Of a DNA stretch of 64,000 bases, positions 1-10,482 are shown piece after piece. Both the position numbers and the translations under genes were made by a program. Source of the DNA: Gnetum montanum (lineage: Eukaryota > Streptophyta > Gnetopsida > Gnetales > Gnetaceae); assembly GCA_015680685.1 (NCBI GenBank), contig MNCI01010074.1, positions 105,657 to 169,656 of the forward strand. The letters are read 5' to 3'. Numbering within the stretch: the first letter of the stretch is position 1; each line of letters opens with the position of its first letter. The notes beneath the pieces were generated by a model. The model was not told the DNA's origin. It ran no database searches and saw only the letters and a list, made by a program, of their open reading frames with translations.

Positions 1-230
1 GCATTCACTTAGATTTAATTTTTTAATTGTTATTGTTATTTATTGTTTTCTTAGTTAATATTTCTTTACCATCATTTATTATTCTTGTTGTTAACTGTGG
101 AATGAGTATGACTTAATCACAAGCATTTAAGTGTGACTACTTGGTAACCCAATAGCGTACCTAGGATTTGCGCTTGGTAATCCCAGTAGTAGTTGTGCAC
201 AAGGTCCAAGATGTGTACACACGAAGACAA
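1..230 (+). mobile_element. R1 5' LTR, downstream fragment
   Basis: This segment matches 4356-4590 of the R1 3' LTR and 61411-61660 of the R6 LTR almost base for base, including the motif cttggtaatcccagtag. It is the R-U5 part of the R1 5' LTR; the upstream part lies outside the window. The match stops after gatgtgtaca, where the sequence jumps straight into the gag leader. The last ~310 bp of the LTR and the primer-binding site are therefore missing through an internal deletion. Confidence 0.85.
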
Positions 231-243
231 CATAAACATAAAC

Positions 244-318
244 GAATATTATGACAATGAAGATCCAATGAATATTATGACAATGAAGATCCAACGAATA
301 TTATGACAATGAAGATTG
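244..318 (+). repeat. 26-bp tandem repeat, three copies, in R1 gag start
   Basis: Units begin at 244, 270 and 296, each opening with gaatattatgacaatgaaga. R6 has the unit once (near 55703). The triplication sits at the LTR/leader deletion junction and, at 26 bp, shifts the reading frame with each unit. It is probably replication slippage or a repair by-product. Confidence 0.85.
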
Positions 319-2063
319 GAGTACGCAACCCAAGGTGGGGGTTTCCTATAAACATAAATGAAGACAACATCATCCCAACGCACGAAAGCATAACTTACCT
401 AATGACGATGAACCCCNNNNNNNNNNNNNNNNNNNNNNNNNNNNNNNNNNNNNNNNNNNNNNNNNNNNNNNNNNNNNNNNNNNNNNNNTTTACAAGCCTT
501 CTACGATGCCTGTACATGGAACAATATTGATAATGGGTGGCAAAAACTTAAGCTCTTTCCTCTAACACTCATTGGCCAAGAAAAAGTATGATATAGGTTG
601 TTAAAACCAAAATCAATTCGACGTTAGCCGACAATGGTAGAACTCTTCAAGGAAAGATATCAAACCTATGTGAGAGTGTCAGCCTTGAGGAGACAAATCC
701 AAGAATGGAAACAAGCGCAACATGAACCCTTGGACATGGCCTTAGAAAGATATTATGCACTGTTAAACAACTGCCTAGGCCATGGGTTCTCCAAGGAAAG
801 GCTAATGTACCATATCATAGATGCGCTCCGTAATGAAACAAGGGAGATCCTAGGGATGTACACCCGAGGTCAACTATATGAGCTACAAACCCATCAATTC
901 CAAGAGCTTATTGAGAGGGTAGCAAAAGAAGAAGGAGAAATAGCCAAATGGGAGAATGTTGAAAGTTCTCAACAGGACCAAATTCTCAACTTAACAAGGA
1001 TCCATGATCATGAAGAGGAGAAATCAACTCACTTCAAGGAGGTGGAATCATATTTTCCAATTCTACAATCACTAGATGAAATTGAGGCAAAGATCAATAA
1101 GATGATGGACCGAGTACATGAAATATGTGGAGAATATGCCAACATTATTAGAGGAAGAACTATGCCAAATCAAGAAACAGGACAGGACACCACGCAACAA
1201 TTGAAACAAAGGGTAGAAGAGAATAAGGATAATAACTCAACTGCTAATCATACGTATTGATGTAATGTTTGTCTATAAGATCACCCCAAAGGCCAATGTC
1301 TAGTTTTGTCACATTTACATGAGCATTGGGGAGGGATGTTACATCCAGATTTCATACAAAAATATTGGGTTCAACCATAGTGGAAAAAACCTTAATCGTG
1401 GGGGAGGCCACTGCCAACTAGACCATACCCTTCGTATGTCCCAACACCAAATGCTTATTATGTTCAACACCCTATTTCTCCAACAAGATCAACATCCTCT
1501 ACCTCACCTCATCATTATCATTCTCCTGAGTACTATCCACCCATGTCCTCTCCAACAAGATCACCACCTCATGTGCCTTACAATTCTCCTCAACCTCAAT
1601 ATTCTCATACTTCACCTCCTTCTACATCACCGCCAGCTATGCCAAAATATTTTGCACCACAACACCAACCCACAAACGTTACTTGTGCTGCTACTGTCAA
1701 TAGTAGTGGAGGTCCTTCACAACATTGAAGGCGTCCCTTCTTTATATGTGACTGTCAAAAGGGACACAAGAATTTAGAAACCACTGCATACACAAACTCA
1801 GCACAAATCCAACACTATGGTGCATCTTCCTATTCGAACCCAGCGCCTCATGTTACCTCATCAAGGCCACCACTCAATACTCCAACAACCATGGGGCCCA
1901 ATGAATATTTCCACATGGGGAGACATGTTGATCCTTGCATACCATTTTACGGTCACAAGTACCATAGTGGATCAACTCTTTATAAATTAACCACATCTTA
2001 TAACTTGTCCCACTATGTCAACTCTAATCAAGTGTGTGAACCCCAATGGGGTAAGTATGACTA
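296..2063 (+). pseudogene. gag: Ty3/gypsy gag pseudogene (R1)
   Basis: Structural protein of an LTR retrotransposon, forming the cytoplasmic capsid particle that packages element RNA. The frame at 634-1260 reads VELFKERYQTY, then a helical charged region, typical of a retrotransposon gag domain with its preceding segment at about 489-633. A zinc-knuckle-like motif follows at 1261-1320 (C-x2-C-x3-H-x4-C, then SHLHE), then a proline/serine-rich tail with SPTRSPP-type repeats at about 1470-1730. The end is set by GKYD-stop at 2062. In-frame stops interrupt it (for example at 588, 624, 1258 and 1726). The start codon is lost with the leader deletion, and a 72-base gap falls in the N-terminal part. 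The R6 gag is the closest relative in the window. No protease or polymerase follows, so R1 is non-autonomous. Confidence 0.85.
417..488. other. assembly gap (72 N)
   Basis: A run of 72 undetermined bases within R1 gag. The matching interval in R6 (55823-55964) is 142 bases, so the gap length is probably wrong or R1 carries a deletion here. Confidence 0.95.
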
Positions 2064-3398
2064 GGTCCCAATATTTCCAACATGCAAGGATTCCCACCTT
2101 CCATTTATTAATTCTAGCCATGCTCAACCATTTAGCTATGGGGGATATCCTCCATTCTAACAACACAGAATTAATAAATGTTTTTCTCGTTTCTTTAATT
2201 TTTCAACTTTTTGTTTTTCAGTTTTTCACCTTTTAATTTATTGTTTTATCTTTTTGACATTTTATCTTTTTATGAGTAATCTCATCCATGAATAAGACTC
2301 TCATGTGGCTCATTGGTTGAGGTGTTATTCTATCCTATCAAGTCTCAAGTGACTAATTATTTGAATAGTGAGCCCATCAAATCCACCCAACCATTCTATT
2401 AATAAGAGGTTCTACTATGGGTACGATGATATTCTTGACATCATTAAAACTTAAAGTAATTTTGTGTTCATTATGCCTAGAGCGAAGAAGGATGGACTAA
2501 GAGGGAATGGCCAAGGTGTGACATCTATAAGTGCTATCATGCAGCTTGGTTGTACTAAGATCCTTGTAGATCTAATGAAAAATGGGAGTAAGAGTATTAA
2601 AGGCATCCAACTTAAAAAAAAAGAGAGAAGAGTGTGCCAAAGTGGCCAAATAAAAAAAACTTTGCTGCAAAGAAATTCCAAGTCACTCCTCCCTTGCACA
2701 AAATGCCAAGTGATCATACACCTTACTATCATGGTGCTCTTATGGTTGTCCATCATTGGATGAAACAATGCGATGTCATTACTCAAAGGAATCGACTTGG
2801 TCTTGATTTTGGAACGACGGGCTAATGACACATTAATCATGCCTGACACTCAAGATTTATTGTGCCCTAAGTTAGTTACTTCATGTCCCAATCTCTGCAA
2901 TCCCTTCTCTGATTCATTCCATCTCGTTGTTCATGTATTATTGACTCGTGTCTTTTATAGCATTGAATTCATACCTCATCATGTTGGTATCAACATGTGT
3001 GTGTTTTGTTGCATCGGTATAGATTATATTTAACCCTTCTAGTGCCTATAGACATCTTAAGGTGTGGTTATGCAAGGGCATATAGGTTGGAACCTACTTT
3101 GGGGAGGACCCACTTGCGTGACTTTTGTAATTTGTACTTGTTGCACACCACCACATCATCTTATACCCTCCGAGTATTTCATTGCCAAATCTATTCTTTC
3201 CTTTATCATCATTTTATCAAACATTTCTCAAAACCAGGTCTGACATTAAACTTTTAGGGCAACTTCCTTGAAAAATTTCTAACTCTAAAATCATACTAAC
3301 TTAAGAATGTAACATTTATTAAAGGCAATGAGTAAGGTATGAAATCATTGAACTTTTTTTAATAACCTTATTAAAAATTGATCTTTGTGTGATTATAG
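2064..3398 (+). other. R1 internal non-coding spacer between gag and ORF2
   Basis: Matches R6 57516-59439 with gaps, and shares the pyrimidine-rich tract just after gag and the phrase ttggttgaggtgtt. I find no reading frame with family resemblance; short frames here are not conserved between R1 and R6. This is where an autonomous relative would carry protease, RT and integrase. Confidence 0.6.
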
Positions 3399-3845
3399 AT
3401 GGCCCCTAAAAGAAGACAACAAGGAGGACCTTCTCAAGGTGCAACTGAACAACCTAGGGGAGGCAAAGGCCAAGGACCTCATGCAGAACATGCAGAGCAG
3501 AAGGAAATCATTCAGCATTCATCATGAAACTCCTGTTACTACATTATCTATCCAAGAAAAGGGATGAGAGGTTAGGGTTCGAGCCTATGAAGAGGAATGA
3601 TGGCTATTTGCGGCATGGCATGTCAAGGCCAATTCAAGTGTTCCTACAGCTGCTGTGTCCATGAAAAGTGCTGACTCTATCAAACATTAGAACATTAGCA
3701 TGGACAACTTATAATCCTCAAATAGAAGAGGAGAAACATTAGGTGCTTCTTCAATGGTATCAATCTCAGAAGCCTGATGCACAGGACAAAGGAAATGCAC
3801 GTATGGAGGAGCCACCACTATCGGGAACCCCATGAGTTCCACAAG
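3399..3845 (+). pseudogene. ORF2 remnant (R1), coiled-coil region deleted
   Basis: Starts with MAPKRRQQGGPSQG, matching the R6 ORF2 start (MAPKCEQQEGPAQD at 59440). After about 55 codons the sequence jumps to the part matching the R6 C-terminus (EEEQRVFVAWCVKANQ), so roughly 1.1 kb, including the whole coiled coil, has been deleted near 3560-3580. Several stops and frame changes follow. The function of ORF2 is unknown; it lies just before the 3' LTR, where Athila-type elements carry an extra frame. Confidence 0.6.
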
Positions 3846-4009
3846 TTTTTTCTTTTGTGTCTGTGTCCAAATTTTGTTCAATTCTCCACTGCGGCATGAA
3901 TAAATTTCTAGTCAGTCAATAATCTCATACCTATCCACTGTGTATTTAATTGACCTTATTCCTCACTTTCTTTGACTCGAGGATGAGTTGTTATTCAGTC
4001 GTGGAGATA

Positions 4010-4898
4010 TGATGAAGCGCTAAGCAGTCGATGCGTTGACTAGGCCACATATATGGGGCCCCGTATATGTGGCCATGTCGATGCAGCCCCGTCGACGCAT
4101 CCCTCCATGCATCGATGTGGCCCCGTTTACACAAAGCCTATTTTAGCCTATAAATAAGTGGCCCTCTACCACACCTAGGTACCTTTCTAGTAGTTGTAGT
4201 GAAGCCCTTGCATTTTGTTTCCATAGGAGTTAAAATATTTTCCCATTGCATGCCCACGGTGTGATTCTTGTAATTGTACGACACCTTTATTCAAGTGTGA
4301 TGTACTTGGATGCACACATGATCAGAAATAAAGATCGAGATTACTTCATCATTGCAGCATTCACTTAGATTTAATTGTTTAATTTTTATTATTAATTGTT
4401 ATTTTTATTTATTATTTTCTTAGTTAATATTTCTTTACCATCATTTATTATTCTTGTTGTTAACTGTGGAATGGGTATGACTTAATCACGAGCATTTAAG
4501 TGTGACTACTTAGTAACCCAGTAGCGTACCTAGAATTTGCGCTTGGTAATCCCAGTAGTAGTCATGCACAAGGTCCAAGATGTGTACAGATGAATAAGGA
4601 ACAGATGCTCATCGCACTTAGGTTAGCTTAGACCTCATTTCCTATTACTCATTAGTTAATCAAGATTATGTTCCATTGTCTCTAGGAGTAGCACAAGTTT
4701 AGGATCACATCATATGCCTCACTCTGGACTAAATCATACGTGATAAAGCAAATACTAGTCCAGGTGGGAAGACAGTGAACTGTGATTAACATGTAACTAT
4801 TTAGATACCACAACTAGCCTATCCAAGAAGTTCAACCAGATCGTGCATGAATGCTCGTATTTGTATGGTTGAGTGTGGGGGTACCTTGCTGCTCATCA
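4010..4898 (+). mobile_element. R1 3' LTR
   Basis: 889-bp LTR with TGATGA...TCATCA ends, preceded by a decayed polypurine tract (gtggaga). U3 has GC-rich gtatatgtggcc-type repeats and a TATA box, ctataaataag, at 4148-4158. R-U5 matches the start of the window. The adjacent gcagc (4899-4903) should be one copy of the target duplication; its partner lies outside the window. Integrase-coding sequence of R2 resumes right after it, so R1 inserted at the end of the R2 pol frame. Confidence 0.88.
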
Positions 4899-4904
4899 GC
4901 AGCT

Positions 4905-6010
4905 GTCCAAAATAATGTTTTATATGTAAAACATTATATGGAAACTATAATTCCATGCCATCTAATTTTGATAATTTATAAGTATCCTCGGATAGTTATT
5001 TTGTAATTTGAAATGGAAAAATCCATGTTGGTGTGAACTTATTTAGTTTTTTCATGTTCCATAGCAAGATAAGGTCTTCTATTTGGAAAGTTCTTTTCAA
5101 AGCCTTTTTATCAAACCATTTGTTGACTTGAGATGTACATTTTAACAAATTATCCTTTACTCTATCTATCTCAGCTTCTCTCTAGATGGGAAAGATCATA
5201 AAAATTCTATTTTTATCAATTTTTTTACTATACCTTTGTACAAAATTTGAAGCTGAATTTATAATCTTGTTTGTAATTCTCATAGGCAAACCATAGACTA
5301 AATTATAAGGTGATGGTCTAATAGCCTTCGTAAACCTAATACGATTCGTCCATAATGCATATTGTAGATAATCAATCTAATTTCTTAAATTTCCATCCAT
5401 CGATTTCTTAATGTAGGAAAAAAGCTTTTTATTTGTAGATTCAACTAAGCCATTTCCTTGAGGATAANTCTTTTTATTTGTAGATTCAACTAAGCCATTT
5501 CCTTGAGGATAATAATTGGAAGAAGAAAATATGAAAACAGATTTTTCTAATGCCCATGTTATGAATTCTTCAAATTGAAAAGCAAATCCATTATCAGATA
5601 CTAATACTTTGGGTAGATCAAAACAACTTAAAATTTGATCTTCCAAAAACTTGATTAAATCTAATGTTGAAATTCTTCTTAGAGCTTTTTCTTTAGACCA
5701 TTTAGTGAAGTAATTAGTAGTTGTGAGAATAAAATTATGCCTAGCTCTCGAAGGAGTAATTGTACCAATGAAATCCAAATCCCATTGCTAAAATGGTCTA
5801 TCCACAATTATTGGTTTTAAGGAAGCTCTAGCCCTTTTGATTTTTGGTCCATGGGTTTAACATTTATAACATCTTTGAATTTTCAATGCAATATCTTGAT
5901 ACATACTAGGCCAATAATATCTGTATTAAAGTACATGTTGCATAGTTGATTTAGGGCATTCATAAAATAAATTAGAATGATTGTGGAATTTTTCTAAGAT
6001 GGAACCAAGT
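4905..6010 (-). pseudogene. integrase of R2 (Ty3/gypsy)
   Basis: Inserts element cDNA into the chromosome. Read leftwards: a zinc-binding segment (about 5850-6000, HNHSN...C...YKC); the catalytic core at 5377-5778 with the first Asp in MDFIGTI, the second in SDNGFAF and the Glu in GNGLVESTN, so the D,D,E residues are all kept; then a C-terminal part with WFDKKALKR and, near 4910-4960, KLDG...HIKHYF, the usual gypsy integrase ending. The core frame carries an assembly duplication at 5428-5511, and other stops break the flanks. R1 is inserted just beyond the C-terminus. Confidence 0.85.
5428..5511. other. 42-bp duplication around a single N (assembly join)
   Basis: The sequence from ttttatttgtag to ttgaggataa occurs twice, separated by one N at 5468. 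The duplication repeats the integrase peptide YPQGNGLVESTNKK. A single N between identical flanks is what a forced contig join leaves, so this is probably not biological. Confidence 0.85.
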
Positions 6011-6720
6011 TGATCATTATGAATGCATTCCCAAAAAACCCGCTCTAAAATATTTTTTGTATAATGTATCATCTATAACCACAAATTTATGTGCTTTCTT
6101 GGATAAAGGTCTTTTTTGACTTGCAGTTACATTATTTGGAACTTTCCTTGTATTAAAGAACTTTAAAATTTCATCATACCAATTTCCTTCACAAGTATCA
6201 ACTACACATACTTCATTTTCTCTAGCCATTAATGTGGCTAATCCCATTCCCTTAACTGTTTTGCATATTTTTAATGAAAATTTGAAACCTTAGAGCTTTA
6301 TAAGCCACTTTCCCCTTTTTAATCCAATTTCATTTTGTGCTAAGAATTGTTTGATTGTAGCTTCGATTATCATAATATGAACTAATGAATCTTCCATATA
6401 ATATTTAATATGCTGAAGTGTTTTAATGACTGCAAATGCTTGTTTTCCAAGTCTGAATAATTTAGTTCATAACCTTTCAATTGATACCCAAAAAATCCAA
6501 TTGGTTCATCTTGAACTTCATTTTTTTGAGTTAATATGACAACAATGGAATCATTGGAAGCAAAAGCATATAACCAAAAATCTTCCTTTAATTTAGGTTT
6601 TATCAAATATGGAGCCTCTTGAATGGCCCTTTTAATTTCTGCTAAGGCTTCCTTCCATGTTGGTGTTTTCTTTGCTTGGATGACTTTCTTTAGCATATGT
6701 ATCAAAGGTTTAGTAATTTT
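6011..6720 (-). pseudogene. RNase H (gypsy type) and linker of R2
   Basis: Degrades the RNA strand during reverse transcription. The frame 6382-6705 reads TWKEALAEIKRAIQEAPYL, then DFWLYAFASNDSIVVILTQK and GYELNYSDLENK, which is the RT connection followed by the gypsy-type RNase H start with its conserved Asp and Glu. The right part joins the RT frame directly. The linker at 6017-6247 (GNWYDEILKFF...) leads to the integrase zinc-binding region. Stops and frameshifts separate the pieces. Confidence 0.8.
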
Positions 6721-7480
6721 AGTGAATTTAGGGATAAATTTCTTAATGAAATTTATCTTTTTGAAGAAAGATCTAAGAGATTTTTTACTTGTGGGATACT
6801 TGATATTTTATATTGCTTGGACTCAAGAATTATCTATAGCAATTCCTTGTTGATAGATCACATGGCCTAGTAAACTCCCAGATTTAAGTCCAAAGATACA
6901 CTTCTTAGAGTTTAATGAAATACCATACTCATGACACCTGTTAAAAACTTACTAAATATGACCAATATGATCTTACTTTCTTTTTGAGAATATGGTAATA
7001 TCATCCAAATAAACCATAAAAAATTTGCCTATTAAACCTTTAAAGGCTAAATCCATTGCTCTTTGAAAAGTAGCTCTAGCATTTGACAATCCAAATGGCA
7101 TTATTTGATAAGTGAAAGTTCCTCATTTGGTAATAAATGCTATCTTATATTTATCATTTTTATCTACCATGATTTGATTATAGCCTGAAAAACCATCTAA
7201 GAAAGAATATACTTGACAACTTGATACTTTGATCAACATCTTGTCAACTCTAGGAAGTGGATACTTATCCTTCTTCAAAGCTTCATTCAAATTCCTGAAG
7301 TCTACACAAAGCCTAATGTTACCATTTTTCTTTCTTACTAGAATAAGGTTAGCAAGCCATGTCGAATATTGGATTGGATATATGATTCAAGCTTGTAATC
7401 ACATCTTGATCTTAGCTTCCATAGCTAGTTGAAATGATGGATTGATTTTTTTTTTTTGTTTTTGCTTAACGATTTTACAA
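6700..7480 (-). pseudogene. reverse transcriptase of R2 (Ty3/gypsy)
   Basis: Copies element RNA into DNA in the capsid. In the minus frame I read STWLANLILVRKKNGNIRLC, VDFRNLNEALKKDKYPLP, SFLDGFSGYNQI, then MPFGLSNARATFQRAMD and the catalytic box VYLDDITIF, followed by the primer-grip and connection part. These are the standard ordered RT motifs and the YLDD aspartates are kept. At least three stops interrupt it, including one before GTFTYQIMPFG that needs only one transition. Right of it lies an unusual second RNase H domain. Confidence 0.88.
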
Positions 7481-7545
7481 CCTTCTATTAAAGGAATTTT
7501 ATGTGTCATCACATCTGGTCTAAAAGCTTTAAGATAATCATAAGA

Positions 7546-8330
7546 CTAAGCAAATTTGTCCAAATTATTTTTTAGGAGTGATAACAAGTTTTTCTTGAAA
7601 ACTAAATTATTTTCCTTTGTGATATTTAACATCTTTGGCATCTCATTAGATCCAAGATTTACTTCTTCGAAATCTTGATCATTGGGATTTTGTATATCTT
7701 TTTTGGTAAATAAATTTTTCACAAAATCATATTCATAATCAATAATTTTTTTAGGAATGAAATTTACCTTAGATTTTGACATTGTCTCAGGTATGACTTG
7801 CCCTTTGAATTCTTGTTTGTTTGTCATGAACTTAAGTACTTGATCATCATCTTCAAATACTTGCAAATTTTTTATGTTATCTACTATTGATGGTTGATGT
7901 TCTTCTTCAATCATTACATGCCCATATCCTTCTATCTTTTGCATGTCTAATGTCGAAGCTACTTTTGCTAAGTCATCTACTATATATAATTACCTTCTCT
8001 ACCTCTATGTTTTATCTGTAGTGCTAAAATTATTCTAACATTTTGCAGAAAAGTTGTTTATAAGGTTGTAAAAATGAGCTTTTCACTATGCAATTACCTT
8101 TAACTTGTTCACAAACTAATCTTGAATCTCCTTTTATAGTGATTACCTTGATTTCTTTTTCTAAAGTTGTTCTAATACCAATAAACAAGGCTTCATATTC
8201 AGCCTTGTTGTTAGTACAAGGGAATGATAGAAGAATCACCTTTAGAATTTCTAGTGAATCATTTCTTATTATAACTATCATAGCTCCTACACCTTTAGAA
8301 TTACATGAGCCATCAAAGTACAATTCCCAT
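7546..8330 (-). pseudogene. second RNase H domain lying between protease and RT (R2)
   Basis: The minus frame 8030-8323 reads YFDGSCNSKGVGAM, NNKAEYEALFIGI and IKGDSRLVCEQVKGN, carrying three RNase HI acidic positions. After a frame change, HRGREGN and VDDLAKVAS supply the last Asp. The frame then runs without a break into MQKIEGYGHVMIEEEHQ and a charged linker (7546-7944) leading to RT. This is the RNase HI-like second domain (often called aRNH) of Tat-lineage gypsy elements. In the Tat elements I know, it lies between the first RNase H and integrase; here it is upstream of RT. Confidence 0.78.
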
Positions 8331-8479
8331 TTGTTCTCATATTTGGATTCTTTTTTTTTTCAAAACTATATGTTTCTTGGAGTATACAAATTTTGGTTTC
8401 GAAACCCTTTTTTTCAACAATTTTACCGTTCCCATTTAAAGTAATATTATCAATCATAAAATGTTCACTATACACATAT

Positions 8480-9039
8480 ATTTGGTTTGGTTCTCCTTTC
8501 CAAGGTAGCCATATGCGTGAATAATTTATTGATATGTAACCTAAGAAATTCTTACTCTAACTTCTACTCAATAAGAGACTATGTGAGTTTGGTATATTTG
8601 CCACTTGAATAGTTACTCTACTTTTAACACAGGGTTCAAAAGTGATTTTTAATAGAACATTTGGTAATTGATCCACAATCTTCACTTTGCTCTTGTCCAC
8701 TTGAGTAATCTTTTTATTTTATTTTTCAGGAATCAAACCAAGTTTCTTGCATATAGATAATGACATTATAGTGGATGTGGCTCTAGCATCAACCAAACAA
8801 TTATGCAAATATTTATCCTTTAACTTCATTGTCAAGAGAAAAGGAGGTGCTTCTTTATTAGGAATACAGTAATAACTAGCCTTTGATTTTTCATCATTGT
8901 TACACACATAACTTAACCTTGATTCTCTAACCCTCCTTTTGCCATTAATAAACTCTATAGCCTTTCTTTGTTGATCTCCTATTTGAAGTAATTGATATAT
9001 GCTAATATTGGCCCTAACATGTTTAAGATCTTTACTCAA
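8480..9039 (-). pseudogene. retropepsin-type protease of R2
   Basis: Cleaves the Gag-Pol polyprotein. The frame 8719-9039 ends in YLHNCLVDARATSTIMS then KKLGL, matching the aspartic protease loop with its catalytic Asp (DARAT for the usual DSGAT). Beyond the stop, 8500-8700 continues with a hydrophobic strand (NIPNSHSLLLSRS) and YISINYSRIW, typical of plant gypsy proteases. The glycine of the active-site triad is replaced, so the enzyme would be inactive. Confidence 0.75.
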
Positions 9040-9078
9040 ATCATATTCTCCATCTCCAAGAAAGTTTGGTTTCTTTAT

Positions 9079-10482
9079 TCATTTATTGGAAGATTGATTT
9101 GGAGTACTTTGTTCTACTAGATCCTCTTTATTCTTATTTTTCTCTCTTCTACTTGGCTTAAAAGCCTTTCTCTTAATAGATGGATCAACGATGATGTTTG
9201 GAGGTTTAGAAGTAGTTAGTCTTTCTTTTGATCTTAGGTTATATCCATTCTCCTCATTTTTATTATACTCCTCATTTGAGGATATATCTTCTTCAGAACT
9301 TGATTGAAAAGAAGTATCACTAGACCCAGAATTAGAAGATTTGCTTGCATAATGAATACTAGATAGCTCATTATCAGATTCAATATTAAGGAATTTGGAC
9401 ACAACAAGATCACTATCATCCTTATCTTCTACTAAATTATTGTCTTGGTATTTATGTTTTCTATTTTTCTATTCTTCCCCTATATTAACTCTTGCCAAGG
9501 CTTTTTCTAGTTTCACTATGTTGTTGGACATATCTCGCATTAATTTTCCCTTTTCAGATTTTCTTATTTTAGGTTCTTACTCTATCTTACTATGAGATTG
9601 ACCTAGTAAATTTTTAAATTAAGCAAAATTTTGCATAGGAATCATAACTTTTTCTTCTCTCTTTTGAGTTGTAACAATCTCTTCATGATTCAAGTTCAAT
9701 TGTTTTTCTAATTGTATAGCTTCACTAAAGTAGTCATTTAGTGTAGTTAAGTTTAGAGTTCTCCTTAACCAAATTGAAATGTTGGGGTTGATAGCCTTAA
9801 GATAATTTTTTCTAAGCATTTCATTTGATGGTCTATATTGTCTTTGAAAGAACCCACAAATTTGTTGAAATTTGATGTTAAAATCTCTAATTAATTATTT
9901 GACTCCTTGCTTAGCTTATATTAGCCCACAATACAATTGTTGTTGATCTAATTGATCACCAAAGTAGGCTACGAAAAGACTTCTCATATCATCCTGACTT
10001 GTGATACCATTGCTTGGCAAGTTTGAGTACAAAATCTAAGCCATATCCTCTAGATTTGCTACAAATAATCTACAGGTTTGATCTTGGTGTTGAACATTTG
10101 CATGAACTAAAGCTAACTCAAACATGTGAATATATTCTTCAGTTAAGTAAGCTTTTCTAGTAATAAAAGGCTCAAGCAAATATTTATAAACTACCTTAGG
10201 AATATCATTGTAGTTTTGAAATCCTAATGGTGTGGCTCTTTGCCAAGGATTTGCCATCTTATTCTTTTGTATTTTTGAACTCTTATACTTCTTAGATCTT
10301 TTCTTATAAACTAATAAACTAGATAGAAGGGGTGATCTTCTCAACCTTCTAGTCTTCAATCCACTACTTGCTCCAAAATCAAAAACCTTCTTTTGTTCTT
10401 CTTTTGATGAAGAATCAATCTTATAATCAAGAACTTTCCTTGAATGTTTGAAAGCTTCTAAACTATCAATCTTATTGGTCAT
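9079..10482 (-). pseudogene. gag: gag of R2
   Basis: Minus-strand frames 10036-10482, 9619-9819 and 9079-9402 form one broken gag. The N-terminal part is basic. The retrotransposon gag domain reads EYIHMFELALVHANV, RLFVANLEDMA, then ILYSNLPSNGITS and RSLFVAYFGDQ, followed by WLRRTLNLTTLNDYF. The C-terminal part is serine- and glutamate-rich (SSEEDISSNEE), an unstructured linker to the protease. The likely start is the ATG at 10482. It differs from the R1/R5/R6 gag, so R2 is another family. Confidence 0.78.

Noticed and set aside
6623-7432. Plus-strand hydrophobic frames
   Set aside because: They are antisense to the R2 RT and RNase H; the apparent membrane-like character comes from antisense AT-rich codons.
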